42,430 nucleotides of DNA from Myxococcales bacterium (GCA_013215605.1 JABSQW010000068.1:3696-46125); one strand, 5' to 3'. Counted from the first letter of the stretch, positions 1 to 8,918 are shown. Notes: generated by a model from the sequence alone, not told the origin. Program-made: numbers and translations.

Positions 1-2
1 CA

Positions 3-257
3 GGCCAAGCGGGATCGCGACGCTCGGGCAAAGCCTACGAGGGTGCGTTCGAGGCGGTCGCGTCGATCTTGATCGCCGGCGGGCTCGGGTACTGGGCGGA
101 CGCGACCTGGGATACGTCGCCCCGCTACCTACTGGTTGGATTCGCCATCGGTTTCGGAGCGTTCGTGTTGCGGCTGTACAGACTGGGCGGGGCCATGCAG
201 ACCCTGGAAGCCGAAGAAGCGGCGACGGTCGAAAGCGCTCCCGAGAAAGACGACTGA
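3..257 (+). CDS. atpZ: AtpZ/AtpI-type F0F1 assembly protein, 5' end cut by window
   Basis: The reading frame is open from the window edge (first full codon at 3), so the N-terminus lies outside. The visible 84 residues carry KAYEGAFEAVASILIAGGLG, then GYWADATWDTSPRYLLVGF and a second hydrophobic helix: two membrane spans separated by a short D..T.P loop, which is the usual AtpZ/AtpI pattern (Gly-rich helix, Asp, Thr-Ser-Pro, second helix). A TTG at 69 is the first possible start inside the window, but it would cut the first helix, so I read the gene as partial. The family is thought to help assemble the c-ring or carry Mg2+/Ca2+. The tail after the second helix is acidic. It is followed by atpI, atpB and atpE. 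Confidence 0.8.
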   Translation, partial: GQAGSRRSGKAYEGAFEAVASILIAGGLGYWADATWDTSPRYLLVGFAIGFGAFVLRLYRLGGAMQTLEAEEAATVESAPEKDD

Positions 258-264
258 GAGAACC

Positions 265-726
265 GTGGACTCGATCTTGCGCAAGAACCTGATGCTTTCG
301 GCGGGTGCGGTAGCGACTTCGTACGCTTTCGTGAGTCCGCGCTTCGCGGTCAGCCTCGCGGTGGGCGCCGCACTCGAGGCCATGAACTTCCGCGGACTGC
401 GTGCGACGGCCAGCATGATCCTCGCCTCGCCCGTCGAGCCGCCGCGCCGTTTCGGCGCCAGCGGTTTCGGCGCGCGCTTCGCGCTGCTGGCACTCGGCAT
501 CGGCGTGGCGCTCTATGTGGGCGCGCATCCCGTCGGCCTCGTGATCGGTTTGTCGCTCATCATTCCCGCGGCCGTCATCGAGGCCTGGCGGACGCGACCG
601 CCCATCGACGAAGCAGCCCCCGGCCTCGAGCCCGACGACGAAGGCTGGGACCTGTGGAATCCCTGGCTCGCCATCGAACGCGACCCGGAAGACGCTGAAG
701 ACGACGAGGGAGACGATCCCGCGTGA
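265..726 (+). CDS. atpI: ATP synthase subunit I (AtpI-like membrane protein)
   Basis: A 153-residue protein with about four hydrophobic segments (roughly residues 10-28, 30-45, 66-85 and 88-105) and a very acidic C-terminal tail rich in Asp and Glu. The GTG at 265 is chosen because it lies 7 nt after the atpZ stop and begins just before the first helix; the frame is open further upstream to 136, but that part overlaps atpZ and is Arg/Lys-rich noise. AtpI proteins are poorly conserved; size, topology and position directly before atpB support the call. Its stop overlaps the atpB start (GTGA), so the two are probably translationally coupled. A role in c-ring assembly is known for the family, not shown here. 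Confidence 0.75.
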   Translation: MDSILRKNLMLSAGAVATSYAFVSPRFAVSLAVGAALEAMNFRGLRATASMILASPVEPPRRFGASGFGARFALLALGIGVALYVGAHPVGLVIGLSLIIPAAVIEAWRTRPPIDEAAPGLEPDDEGWDLWNPWLAIERDPEDAEDDEGDDPA

Positions 727-1436
727 CCATCTATTCCTTTCTCGACGACACGATCCCGTGGGTCGTGCAGGCCTCCGTGCTCTCGGGGGTCGTGCTCCTG
801 GGCGCCGGTCTGGTCGTGAGAAGGCAGATCGCTGCGTCCGACGGCGGCGTGCTGCCCGACGAGGGCGTCACCCTTCGCAACGTCTTCGAGGTGATCGTCG
901 ACGGTCTGGCGTCGATGGCGCGCGACACGATGGGCGACGAATGGCGGCGCTACTTCCCGGTAGTGGGCACCATCTTCGGCTTCGTTCTCGTGTCGAATCT
1001 GATGGGCCTGATTCCCTTCTTCGCCGGCGCGACGAGCGATATCAACACCACGGCGGCCTGGGCGATCATCTCGTTCGCGGTCTACAACTACGTGGGCATC
1101 AGGACTCACGGGTTCTGGTATATCAACCAGTTCCTCGGGCCGAGCTTCTTCGAGACGACGCTGTTCGGGAAACACGTCCATGTCCGATTGCTCGCGCCGA
1201 TCTTCCTCGTCCTCGAAGTGCCGCTGCACCTCGCGCGCATCCTGACCTTGGCGCTGCGTCTCCTCGCCAACATGTTTGCCGACCACACGGTGGTGACTGT
1301 CTGGTTGGGGCTCGTACCGATTGCAGTCCCCGCGATCTTCATGGCGCTCGGATTGTTGGTCGCCTGTCTGCAGGCGTTCGTGTTCTCACTGCTCACCATG
1401 ATCTACATCGGTTCCGCGCTCGAGGAGCCGCACTAG
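723..1436 (+). CDS. atpB: F-type ATP synthase subunit a
   Basis: Subunit a forms the two ion half-channels beside the c-ring in the membrane. The 237 residues contain the diagnostic helix TLALRLLANM (residues 175-184); Arg179 corresponds to the essential Arg210 of the E. coli protein. Upstream are the conserved block LVSNLMGLIPFF (about 89-100) and the SDINTT motif (105-110), and the C-terminal helix carries the Gln-Ala-Phe-Val-Phe pattern. The GTG start overlaps the atpI stop by 4 nt. The length is near that of bacterial a-subunits. No atpF or F1 genes follow atpE, so this is the Fo half of a split operon. Confidence 0.97.
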   Translation: MTIYSFLDDTIPWVVQASVLSGVVLLGAGLVVRRQIAASDGGVLPDEGVTLRNVFEVIVDGLASMARDTMGDEWRRYFPVVGTIFGFVLVSNLMGLIPFFAGATSDINTTAAWAIISFAVYNYVGIRTHGFWYINQFLGPSFFETTLFGKHVHVRLLAPIFLVLEVPLHLARILTLALRLLANMFADHTVVTVWLGLVPIAVPAIFMALGLLVACLQAFVFSLLTMIYIGSALEEPH

Positions 1437-1480
1437 GGCGGCATTCGGGTTCGATTTCCGAATCCAAGGAGGAATGAACT

Positions 1481-1831
1481 GTGCGACATTTCAGGAAGCT
1501 CGTTGTGTGGAGCCTTCTCTTCATGGCCGTGCCGGTGCTGGCCTTGGCGGCTGACACCGAGATGCTGGTGGCCGTCGAAACCGGCGGCGGTATCGCGGCT
1601 TCGAGCTGGGGGTTCGGCCTCGGCGCCGGCCTCGCCGTCGGTCTCGCGGCACTTGGCTGCGGCATCGGCCAGGGCCTGACCGCCGGCAACACCACTGCGG
1701 GGATCGCGCGCAACCCGGGGGCAGCAAACCAGATGTTCACCAATTTCATCCTCGGCATGGTGCTCATCGAGTCGATCGCGATCTACGGCCTCGTGGTCGG
1801 CCTGCTGCTCGTCTTCGCGATCCCTGTCTAG
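1481..1831 (+). CDS. atpE: F-type ATP synthase subunit c with N-terminal signal-like extension
   Basis: The rotor-ring proteolipid, 116 residues against the usual 70-90. The extra length is a leader of about 24 residues (basic RHFRK, hydrophobic core, ALAAD) that looks like a cleavable signal peptide. The mature part has the Gly-rich helix ending CGIGQG (residues 60-65), the polar loop ARNPG (76-80) and the second helix with the ion-binding Glu97 in LIESIAIYG. Gln64, Glu97, Ser98 and Tyr102 match positions that bind Na+ in Ilyobacter-type c-rings, while the Thr after Ser is Ile here. The GTG start has a strong AAGGAGG at 1466-1472, 8 nt upstream; an ATG at 1474 is out of frame. Confidence 0.96.
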   Translation: MRHFRKLVVWSLLFMAVPVLALAADTEMLVAVETGGGIAASSWGFGLGAGLAVGLAALGCGIGQGLTAGNTTAGIARNPGAANQMFTNFILGMVLIESIAIYGLVVGLLLVFAIPV

Positions 1832-1854
1832 CTCGCAAAAAACTGGAGTCGCCA

Positions 1855-1916
1855 GGCGGGAGCACGACATGGGCCTCACCCCGTAATAGACGCCCATGCC
1901 GCACGAAGCTCCCGCC
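1855..1916 (+). other. Nested inverted repeat after atpE (structured RNA or terminator candidate)
   Basis: A 9-bp outer stem (GGCGGGAGC at 1855-1863 with GCTCCCGCC at 1908-1916) encloses a 7-bp inner stem (CATGGGC at 1868-1874 with GCCCATG at 1892-1898) and a 17-nt loop. It begins 24 nt after the atpE stop. There is no T-tract after the outer stem, so a simple intrinsic terminator is not shown. The structure could end or process the atp transcript or belong to a small RNA. I do not recognise a known RNA family. Confidence 0.5.
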
Positions 1917-1952
1917 CAGCGGCCCGGTTGCCGTTTGCCCCCGGTCCCGTTA

Positions 1953-1991
1953 GAGGGGCGGAACGGCTGTGCCTCGCGGCACACTCCCCTC
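1953..1991 (+). other. Second nested hairpin in the atpE-tmk spacer
   Basis: GAGGGG at 1953-1958 pairs with CCCCTC at 1986-1991, enclosing TGTGCC (1968-1973), loop TCGC, and GGCACA (1978-1983). Together with the hairpin at 1855-1916 it makes most of the first 160 nt after atpE foldable, in a spacer of 288 nt with no convincing coding frame. The rest of the spacer (1992-2119) is GC-rich and I see nothing defined in it. Confidence 0.4.
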
Positions 1992-2119
1992 ATGAGCAAG
2001 TGCCGTGCCATTCGACGCGGTGGCGCGCGCGCGCCCGCAGTTCCCACAGATTCGCGGGGTTGCGGCGCAGGAACGCACCGGCGGGGAGCGCCCCGGGAAC
2101 GGCGCGTCACGGTGAACGC

Positions 2120-2731
2120 GTGAACGCGGGTCGACTGCTCGCCTTCGAAGGTCTCGACGGCGCCGGCAAGAGCACGCAGGTCGAACGCCTCGCCGCGGCG
2201 CTCCGCCTGGCGGGGTATGAAGTCGTCACGACCGGTGAGCCGACCGACGGGCGGTGGGGCCGTCGGATCCGCGAGATGACGGGGTCCGGCGAAGCGGTGC
2301 CGGCCGAACAACAGCTCGCCTGGTTCACCGACGACCGGCGCGACCACGTCCGCGAGGTCATCGCGCCAGCGCTCGCCGCCGGCCGCATCGTGATCACCGA
2401 CCGCTACTACCTGTCCACCGCCGCCTATCAGGGCGCGGGTGGACTCGATGCCGAAGACATCCTGGCTCGCAGCGAAGCGGAGTTCCCGCTGCCGGATCTC
2501 GCCCTCCTTCTCGAGGTGGATGCCGCGGGCGGTCTCGCGCGGGTGCGCGAGCGGGGCGCCAGGATCGAGACGGTCTTCGAGCGCGAGGAGTTCCTGAGCG
2601 TCGTCGCCGAGCAGTATCGCCGCCTCGACCGCCCCTATCTGGTGCGCATCGAAGCCGCTGGAACACCCGATGCCGTGGCGCGCGCCATCGCAGACTGCGT
2701 GCGCGAGCGCCTCGGCACCGATTTGCTCTGA
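2120..2731 (+). CDS. tmk: Thymidylate kinase
   Basis: Phosphorylates dTMP to dTDP with ATP, an essential step of dTTP synthesis. The 203-residue protein has the P-loop GLDGAGKST (residues 11-19), the DRYYLST motif (94-100) that binds the nucleotide and magnesium, the TAAYQG stretch that follows it, and a Glu-rich C-terminal helix. The length is typical. The GTG at 2120 is chosen because the kinase fold starts at residue 5; the frame is open upstream to 1928 but reads as low-complexity Arg/Pro. It ends 9 nt before the convergent trkH stop. Confidence 0.95.
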   Translation: MNAGRLLAFEGLDGAGKSTQVERLAAALRLAGYEVVTTGEPTDGRWGRRIREMTGSGEAVPAEQQLAWFTDDRRDHVREVIAPALAAGRIVITDRYYLSTAAYQGAGGLDAEDILARSEAEFPLPDLALLLEVDAAGGLARVRERGARIETVFEREEFLSVVAEQYRRLDRPYLVRIEAAGTPDAVARAIADCVRERLGTDLL

Positions 2732-2740
2732 GGGCTCGGA

Positions 2741-4174
2741 TCAGCGCTTCCAGAAGTGAGGCTCGAAGAGCACCAGCACGGTGAAGAGCTCGAGCCGGCC
2801 CGCGATCATCAGAAAGGTCAGCGCGAGCTTCACGTAGTCGGGCATTCGATGAAAATCACCACTGGAACCGATATCACCCAGTGCCGGGCCGATGTTGCCG
2901 ATGGCGGTGAGGCCGACAGAGATCGACGTTTCGATGTCGTAACCGGCTGACGCCACCACGCCGGCGCCGCCGAGCGTGATCGCGAGGTACGCGACGAAGA
3001 AGATCAGGACCCCATTGAGGATATCGTCGGGCACGGCCCGACCCGCATAGCGAACCGGGCGAATGGCGGTGGGATGCGAGGTCCGGAAGACGAACGTGCG
3101 CAATGCGCGCAGGCCGAGGAGAACACGGAGTGTCTTGAGTCCACCCGACGTGGAGCCCGACATCCCGCCCAGGATCATCAGCGGTACGACGAAGAAGAGC
3201 GCGAACGCCGGCCACGCCCCGTAGTCGTCCGTCACGTAGCCCGTCGTGGTCAGTAGCGAGACGACCTGGAAGGCCGCGTGTCGCAGGCTGTTGGAGGATC
3301 CGGTGGCATTCCACAGCACTGCGCTCAACACGACGGTCAACGAGACGATCAGACCGAGGTAGAGGTGAAGCTCGCGGTCGTGCACTACGCGCCGGATCTG
3401 CCCGCCCAGGAGCCGGAAGTGCAGCGCGAAGTTGATCCCGGCGACCATCATGAACGCGATCACCACCCACTCGATCGCCGCGGAGTCGAAGCCCGCGATG
3501 GACGCGCTGCGGGTCGAGAAGCCGCCCGTCGAGAGGGTGGTGAGCGCGTGGCAGATCGCGTCGTACCAGCCCATGCCGGCGAGCTTCAGGGCGACGAACG
3601 CGCAAAAGGTGAAGCCGACGTAGATGTACCAGAGCTGCCGCGCTGTGTCCGCGATTCGGGGTGTGAGCTTGTCGGTGACGGGTCCAGGCACCTCCGCCTT
3701 GAAGAGCTGCATACCGCCGATGCCGATGAGCGGCAGCACGGCGATGGTGAAGACGATGATTCCCATGCCGCCGAGCCACTGGGTGATGGATCGCCACAGC
3801 AGCAGCGCCTTCGGGGCGTCCTCGATGTTCGTGAGGACGCTCGATCCCGTCGTCGTGAAGCCCGCGACGGATTCGAAGATCGCATCGACCACGCCGAGGC
3901 TCTCGGTGAAGTAGTAGGGGAGCGCGCCAAACACGGACGCCAGGATCCATGCTCCCGTCACCACGAGAAAGCCGTCCCGGGGGCGCATCCGGCGTTCCTT
4001 CACGTGAACCGTTGCTGCGATCGGGATGCCGTAGATCAGCGCAGCGGCTGCGCTCGTCACGTAGGCGAGACTCGGCTCGCCGTACGCGAGGGCCACGCCG
4101 ATCGGGAGGGTCTCGAGGATGCCGAGCCCGACCAGCAGCCAACCGAAAATCTTGAGATCGAGGAGCAGGTTCAC
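2741..4174 (-). CDS. trkH: TrkH-type potassium uptake channel subunit
   Basis: A 477-residue polytopic membrane protein of the Trk/Ktr/HKT family, which imports K+ with a cytoplasmic TrkA-type gating ring. Four pore-loop motifs are visible in order: GFTTTGSS, LSTGGFSTRS, LTTTGYVTDD and TAIGNIGPALG, each with the filter Gly, plus LGGMSGSTSGGLKTLR, typical of TrkH. The GTG start overlaps the stop of the preceding TetR gene by 4 nt, so both are probably on one transcript. No trkA lies in the window. The pairing with a TetR regulator suggests ligand-controlled expression rather than housekeeping; that is inference. Confidence 0.95.
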   Translation of the reverse strand: MNLLLDLKIFGWLLVGLGILETLPIGVALAYGEPSLAYVTSAAAALIYGIPIAATVHVKERRMRPRDGFLVVTGAWILASVFGALPYYFTESLGVVDAIFESVAGFTTTGSSVLTNIEDAPKALLLWRSITQWLGGMGIIVFTIAVLPLIGIGGMQLFKAEVPGPVTDKLTPRIADTARQLWYIYVGFTFCAFVALKLAGMGWYDAICHALTTLSTGGFSTRSASIAGFDSAAIEWVVIAFMMVAGINFALHFRLLGGQIRRVVHDRELHLYLGLIVSLTVVLSAVLWNATGSSNSLRHAAFQVVSLLTTTGYVTDDYGAWPAFALFFVVPLMILGGMSGSTSGGLKTLRVLLGLRALRTFVFRTSHPTAIRPVRYAGRAVPDDILNGVLIFFVAYLAITLGGAGVVASAGYDIETSISVGLTAIGNIGPALGDIGSSGDFHRMPDYVKLALTFLMIAGRLELFTVLVLFEPHFWKR

Positions 4175-4857
4175 GTGAACCCACGGCTGCGCCGGCGCCG
4201 GTTCCGCGGGCGGTTGCCCTCGATGAGGGCGTCCTCCATCGGAGAGACGAGGGCATCGAGACGGATCGGATCCGAGGTTTCGGCGTCGTGGCCGCCCTCC
4301 GGCAGACCCCCCGCCAGCTCGAGCGAGATGAGCCCGTGAAACCCGGCCCAGAACAGCCGAGCCACCGCGTCGGGGTCGCCGGCGAGGCGCCCGTCCTCGA
4401 TCGCCAGCACCACGGCGCGGCGCATCGGCTCAAATGCGCGCTCGCGGTCGCGCGCGAGCTCGCTGCTGACCTCCCCCGCCGCCAGCTCGCGCGGTGCCAC
4501 GCCGCCGGGCAGCGTCATCCCGAACATCAGTCGGTAGGTGTGGGGCTCGCGGCGGGCCGTCGCAACGAAGGCGTCCGCGAGGGCGCCGAGGCGAACCTCG
4601 GGCTCGTCGGTCGACTCGAAGGCGGTCTCCTGAACCTCCGCGAGGCGGCGGAAGGCGGCAGCCCGCACGGCAGCGAAGATCTCCGTCTTGTCGCGGAAGT
4701 ACCGGTACGGGGTCATGGGGCTACAGCCGAGCTCACGCGCGATGGCGCGGAGGGTCACGCCCTCGTGGCCGTGCTGGGCGAAGAGCTCGCCGGCGACTTC
4801 GCAGAGCCGCTGGCGAAACGCTTCGATCTCGGGAGCGGAGAGCTCCGAACGCGGCAC
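4171..4857 (-). CDS. TetR/AcrR-family transcriptional regulator
   Basis: A 228-residue protein with an N-terminal TetR helix-turn-helix (VTLRAIARELGCSPMTPYRY, residues 34-53, then FRDKTEIF) and a helical C-terminal ligand-binding region of WHG type (RREPHTYRLMFG). The C-terminus ends in an Arg-rich tail. It is first in an operon with trkH (4-nt overlap). The GTG at 4857 has no Shine-Dalgarno sequence, and the best promoter places the transcript start only a few bases upstream, so the mRNA may be nearly leaderless. A palindrome between the promoter elements suggests autoregulation. The ligand is unknown. Confidence 0.9.
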   Translation of the reverse strand: MPRSELSAPEIEAFRQRLCEVAGELFAQHGHEGVTLRAIARELGCSPMTPYRYFRDKTEIFAAVRAAAFRRLAEVQETAFESTDEPEVRLGALADAFVATARREPHTYRLMFGMTLPGGVAPRELAAGEVSSELARDRERAFEPMRRAVVLAIEDGRLAGDPDAVARLFWAGFHGLISLELAGGLPEGGHDAETSDPIRLDALVSPMEDALIEGNRPRNRRRRSRGFT

Positions 4858-4867
4858 GACGGAAACG

Positions 4868-4894
4868 ATTACATCGTAAATTTTACGCTGTCAA
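4868..4894 (-). promoter_or_regulatory. TetR-operon promoter with embedded palindromic operator
   Basis: On the minus strand a perfect -35 TTGACA (4889-4894) and a 5/6 -10 TGTAAT (4868-4873) are separated by 15 bp. That spacer is almost entirely a palindrome, CGTAAA-T-TTTACG on the plus strand (4875-4887), the classic place for a TetR-family operator. The short spacer would make the promoter weak. A bound repressor would cover both boxes. Confidence 0.6.
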
Positions 4895-4954
4895 GCCAAC
4901 CCGAGTGATACGCAAGATAGTAGTTCAACCCCGCAGAAAATATGCTGAATACAA

Positions 4955-4967
4955 CGTAAATTTTATA
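4955..4967 (-). promoter_or_regulatory. Second, imperfect copy of the TetR-type operator
   Basis: CGTAAATTTTA recurs at 4955-4965, an exact repeat of the first 11 bases of the palindrome at 4875-4887; the last arm is degenerate (TATA instead of TACG). The two centres are 80 bp apart. This copy overlaps the uvrA stop codon. It may be an auxiliary operator or a chance AT-rich match in a GC-rich genome. Confidence 0.4.
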
Positions 4968-7809
4968 GGGGTAAGAGCGCGCGAAGCGCCCTGCCCGTAT
5001 GGCTGCCTGGATGCGCCGCGACCTCCTCCGGGGTACCGGTGATGACGATCTCGCCGCCGCGCGCGCCGCCTTCGGGACCCAGGTCGATCACGTGGTCGGC
5101 GGTCTTGATGACATCCGGGTGATGCTCGATGACGACGACGCTGTTACCGGCGTCGACCAACCGGTTGAGGACCTCGAGGAGCTTCTCGACGTCGGCGAAG
5201 TGCAGCCCCGTCGTGGGCTCGTCGAGGAGGTACAGCGTGCGGCCGGTGCTCTTGCGGGAGAGCTCTCTTGCGAGCTTGATGCGCTGGGCTTCGCCACCGG
5301 ACAGGGTCGTGGCCGGCTGGCCCAGGTGGATGTAGCCGAGCCCGACGTCGTGGAGGGTCTGCAGGGGACGCTGCACCGACGACACGTTCTCCATGAAAAC
5401 GAGCGCCTCCTCGACGGTCATCTCGAGCACGTCCGCGATGCTCCTCCCCTTGTAGGTGATCTCGAGCGTCTCGCGGTTGTAGCGCCGCCCGTTGCAGACC
5501 TCGCAGGTCACGAAGATGTCGGGGAGGAAGTGCATTTCGATGCGCAGGATGCCGTCGCCGTGGCAGGCCTCGCAGCGCCCGCCCTTCACGTTGAAGGAGA
5601 ATCGCCCGGGCGTGTACCCCCGGACTCGCGATTCGGGGACCTGACTCATGAGGCTGCGGATGCCGTCGAGGATGCCCGTGTAGGTGGCGGGGTTGCTGCG
5701 GGGGGTTCGGCCGATCGGCGCCTGGTTGACGTCGATCACCTTGTCGATGTGCTCGAGGCCGCGAATTCGGCGGAAGGCGCCCGGAGCCTCGTGGCTGTTG
5801 TGCAGCCGGGCGGCCAGGACCCGGAAGAGCGTGTCGTTGATGAGCGTCGACTTGCCGCTGCCCGACACCCCGGTGACCACGGTCAGAACGCCGAGCGGCA
5901 CGCGCAACGTCACGTCCTTCAGGTTGTGTTGGGTGCAGCCCTCGATGGCGATCTCACGCCTCGCGGGCTTGCGACGCCGCGGAATTTCGATGCGGCGCCG
6001 ACCGGAGAGATAGGCGCCGGTCAGCGACTGTTCGTTGGCGACGATCTCCTCGGGCGTTCCCTGGGCGGTGATGAAACCGCCGTGAATGCCGGCCCCGGGG
6101 CCCATGTCGATGACGTGATCCGCCGCACGAATCGTGGTCTCGTCGTGTTCGACCACGAGCACGGAGTTTCCGAGATCCCGCAAGCGCTTCAGGCTCGCGA
6201 GGAGGCGCTCGTTGTCGCGCGGGTGCAAGCCGATCGAGGGCTCGTCGAGGATGTAGAGCACCCCCATGAGGGACGACCCCACCTGCGTGGCGAGCCGGAT
6301 GCGCTGGCCCTCGCCGCCCGAGAGCGATGCGCCGGAGCGATCGAGGGTCAGGTACGCGAGACCGACGTCCGTCAGGAAGCGCAGCCGCTGGCGGATTTCG
6401 CGCAGGATGCGCTCGGCGATCGCGAGCTGTGTGGGGGAGAGCTCGAGGTTCTCGAGGAAATCGTGCGCATCCTCGACGGAGAGCGCGGCCAGCTGGTCGA
6501 TCGAGCGGTCGGCGATGCGCACACTGCGCGCTTCGATGCGCAGGCGCGTGCCGTTGCAGGCCTCGCACGATCGCGGCGCGCGGAAGCGACCGAGCTCGCC
6601 GCGCAGGTTCTCGTTCCCCGCCTCGTAGCGGCGCCCGAGCTCGGCCATCACGCCGTCCCAGCGCCGCCGGAAGCTCTCCTCGCCCTCGGCGCGGTCCACC
6701 GTGAGGTCGAGCTCGCCCTTGATTCCGAACAGGATGCCCCGCTGGACGCGCCGCGCGAGGTCGCACCACGGAGTGTCGCGGTCGACGCCGAAGTGCGTTG
6801 CGAGGGCAGTCGTGAGCTGTGCGTAGTAGCGCGGCGCCTTGCGGCCGCTCCACGGTGCAATCGCGCCGCGTTCCAGCGAGAGGCTCGCATCGGGTACGAC
6901 GCGCGCGGGATCGAAGTCTTCCGTCGTGCCGAGACCCGAGCAGCTCTCGCAGGCGCCGTGGGGGCTGTTGAACGAGAACATGCGCGGTGCGATCTCGGGA
7001 TAGGAGATCCCACAGTCCACGCAGGCGTTGCGCTCCGACAGCAACCACTCCTCGTCTCCCGGTCCGATGTCGATTCCCACGAGGCCATCGGACAGGCGGA
7101 GCGCCGTCTCGATGGACTCCGAGATGCGGCCGCGCACTGCTTCTTTGACGACGAGGCGGTCCACCACCACCTCGAGCGTGTGCTTGCTCTTGCGCGATAG
7201 CGAGATGTCCTCGAAGAGATCCCTCACCTCGCCGTCGACGCGGATGCGCACGAAGCCCTGGCGGCGGAACTCGTCGAGCTCCTTCTTGTACTCGCCTTTG
7301 TGGTCGCGAACGACGGGCGCCATCACCTGCACGCGCGCGCCCTCACCGAGTCCGAGCACGCGGTCGCTCATCTGCTGGACGGTCTGGCTCGAGATCGGTT
7401 GGCCGCAGCCGGGACAGTGGGGCTGACCCGCGCGTGCGAACAGCAGACGCAGGTAGTCGTAGATCTCGGTCGTGGTCCCGACGGTGGACCTGGGGTTCTT
7501 GCTGACCGTCTTCTGCTCGATGGCGATGGCCGGAGAGAGTCCGTCGATGGAATCGACGTCTGGCTTGCTCATCTGCTCGAGGAACTGCCGCGCGTACGCG
7601 GACAGCGACTCGACGTAGCGGCGCTGCCCCTCGGCGTAGATGGTGTCGAACGCGAGCGACGACTTCCCAGATCCCGAGAGTCCGGTGATGACCACGAGTC
7701 GGTCGCGCGGAATCTGCAGCTCGAGATCGCGGAGATTGTGCTCGCGCGCGCCGCGGACCACGATGTGGGAGAGGGACGGAGGGGAGGGGTCACCGGGAGC
7801 CGAAGTCAC
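4963..7809 (-). CDS. uvrA: Excinuclease ABC subunit A
   Basis: The damage-sensing ATPase of nucleotide excision repair, acting as a dimer with UvrB. The 948 residues show both ABC modules: Walker [10 protein letters not shown] (about 43-51) and GVSGSGKST in the second half, signatures [12 protein letters not shown] and [12 protein letters not shown], Walker [14 protein letters not shown] and [13 protein letters not shown], and zinc-binding cysteine pairs ([34 protein letters not shown]). The GTG at 7809 is used because the homologous region begins at [14 protein letters not shown]; the open frame extends to 8145 without similarity. The start overlaps the stop of the SurA-like gene by 4 nt (GTGA), so uvrA is the distal gene of that pair. 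Confidence 0.98.
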   Translation of the reverse strand: MTSAPGDPSPPSLSHIVVRGAREHNLRDLELQIPRDRLVVITGLSGSGKSSLAFDTIYAEGQRRYVESLSAYARQFLEQMSKPDVDSIDGLSPAIAIEQKTVSKNPRSTVGTTTEIYDYLRLLFARAGQPHCPGCGQPISSQTVQQMSDRVLGLGEGARVQVMAPVVRDHKGEYKKELDEFRRQGFVRIRVDGEVRDLFEDISLSRKSKHTLEVVVDRLVVKEAVRGRISESIETALRLSDGLVGIDIGPGDEEWLLSERNACVDCGISYPEIAPRMFSFNSPHGACESCSGLGTTEDFDPARVVPDASLSLERGAIAPWSGRKAPRYYAQLTTALATHFGVDRDTPWCDLARRVQRGILFGIKGELDLTVDRAEGEESFRRRWDGVMAELGRRYEAGNENLRGELGRFRAPRSCEACNGTRLRIEARSVRIADRSIDQLAALSVEDAHDFLENLELSPTQLAIAERILREIRQRLRFLTDVGLAYLTLDRSGASLSGGEGQRIRLATQVGSSLMGVLYILDEPSIGLHPRDNERLLASLKRLRDLGNSVLVVEHDETTIRAADHVIDMGPGAGIHGGFITAQGTPEEIVANEQSLTGAYLSGRRRIEIPRRRKPARREIAIEGCTQHNLKDVTLRVPLGVLTVVTGVSGSGKSTLINDTLFRVLAARLHNSHEAPGAFRRIRGLEHIDKVIDVNQAPIGRTPRSNPATYTGILDGIRSLMSQVPESRVRGYTPGRFSFNVKGGRCEACHGDGILRIEMHFLPDIFVTCEVCNGRRYNRETLEITYKGRSIADVLEMTVEEALVFMENVSSVQRPLQTLHDVGLGYIHLGQPATTLSGGEAQRIKLARELSRKSTGRTLYLLDEPTTGLHFADVEKLLEVLNRLVDAGNSVVVIEHHPDVIKTADHVIDLGPEGGARGGEIVITGTPEEVAAHPGSHTGRALRALLPL

Positions 7810-8918
7810 GGCGAGGACTCGCCCTCCTTCGCCGAAGCCGCACCGTATCCGCTGTCGCCGCCGATCCTCGCGGCCTTCGAGAAGTGCTCGCGCCGCTCGA
7901 TGAACGTGGTCTCGCGCAGCTCGTTCAGCCATTCCCGATACAGCTCGCCTTCCCGAATGGCGAAGAGCTCGGCCGAGAGCTCGGGACTCGCCATTTCGAG
8001 GGTGATGAACTCGTGGGCGCGCCGGTCGACGAGCTGGAGGAGATTGCAGCCCACGGGTAGCTCGGTGACCTCGCTGAGGCCGCCCGGCTCGAGCTTGGCG
8101 ACGATGCCCTTCATCCAGCCCGCGATCGAGCTCGTGTGCACCCAACCGATGTCACCACCCCGCTGCGGGACGATGGCGTTGTGTTGTCGCGCCACGTTCT
8201 CGAAGGGCTCACCGGCGAGTACTCGCTGGCGGGCCTCTTCGACGTAGCCACAGGCCTCGTCCCGCGTCATTCCCGCCTTCTCGCCGAACATCACGAATAG
8301 CTGCCGGAGGTGGATGCGATCCCCGTCGACGGGCTGCCCGGAAAAGCGCTCGGCGTAGAGGGCCGCGACGTCCGCCTGGTCGACCTTGACCTTCGACGAG
8401 ACCATCAGGCCCATCACCTTGCTGCGCTCGATCTCGCGCTTGATCTGGTCGCGATAGTCGGCTGGTGAGATGCCCGCCGAGGCGACGCTCGCCTCGAGCT
8501 CGTCGCGGCTGATTTCGTTGTCCTGGGCGATCGCGTCGATGGCGCGATCGACCTCCGCGTCTTCGGCGTAGAGCTCGGCCTGGCGGACCAACTGCTCGAT
8601 CAGCCGCCACTCGATCATGCGCTCCAGGCCTTCGAGGCGCAGCCGTGCGATGTCCTGGTCCTTGCCGCCCTGCTCGCGGACGTTCGCCTCCAGAGGCGCG
8701 GTCATCTGGAGGACCTCGGAGATGAGCACGGTGTTGCTCCCCACCTGCGCGGCGATTCCGTCGACGAGTTCTTCCGCGGCGCGCAGGTCGGGCCCCAGCG
8801 GTACGACGAGGAGCGACGCGACGAGGGCCAAGACCCATGCAAGGGTGGCGCCGAGTTCGGCGCGCGCCGCACGCGCGAGCGGAGTCGGAGGTCTGACCGG
8901 GCGCCGTGCGAAGGGCAT
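7806..8918 (-). CDS. SurA-like periplasmic chaperone / parvulin peptidyl-prolyl isomerase
   Basis: A 370-residue exported protein. After a basic N-terminus there is a hydrophobic segment ([14 protein letters not shown]) and a likely cleavage zone before [20 protein letters not shown], which matches the start of the SurA N-terminal domain. A parvulin-type domain follows, recognised by [10 protein letters not shown], a charged helix with [26 protein letters not shown] and a Leu-rich tail. Family members help outer-membrane proteins fold. The ATG at 8918 (MPFARRP) is preferred over one 13 codons upstream because it sits just before the signal-like region. It is co-transcribed with uvrA, an unexpected partner. 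Confidence 0.85.
   Translation of the reverse strand: MPFARRPVRPPTPLARAARAELGATLAWVLALVASLLVVPLGPDLRAAEELVDGIAAQVGSNTVLISEVLQMTAPLEANVREQGGKDQDIARLRLEGLERMIEWRLIEQLVRQAELYAEDAEVDRAIDAIAQDNEISRDELEASVASAGISPADYRDQIKREIERSKVMGLMVSSKVKVDQADVAALYAERFSGQPVDGDRIHLRQLFVMFGEKAGMTRDEACGYVEEARQRVLAGEPFENVARQHNAIVPQRGGDIGWVHTSSIAGWMKGIVAKLEPGGLSEVTELPVGCNLLQLVDRRAHEFITLEMASPELSAELFAIREGELYREWLNELRETTFIERREHFSKAARIGGDSGYGAASAKEGESSP

Noticed and set aside
1474-1480. ATG at 1474 as atpE start, closest to AAGGAGG
   Set aside because: It is out of frame with AtpE; the GTG at 1481 gives the full leader and protein.
1896-2123. 75-codon plus frame in the atpE-tmk spacer
   Set aside because: Arg/Gly/Pro-rich without a ribosome site and crossing both hairpins; the spacer looks like structured RNA rather than coding.
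4999-7200. Long plus-strand open frame (733 codons) opposite uvrA
   Set aside because: It is antisense to a fully conserved uvrA and has the Asp/Glu/Val/Arg-rich composition of a GC-rich shadow frame.
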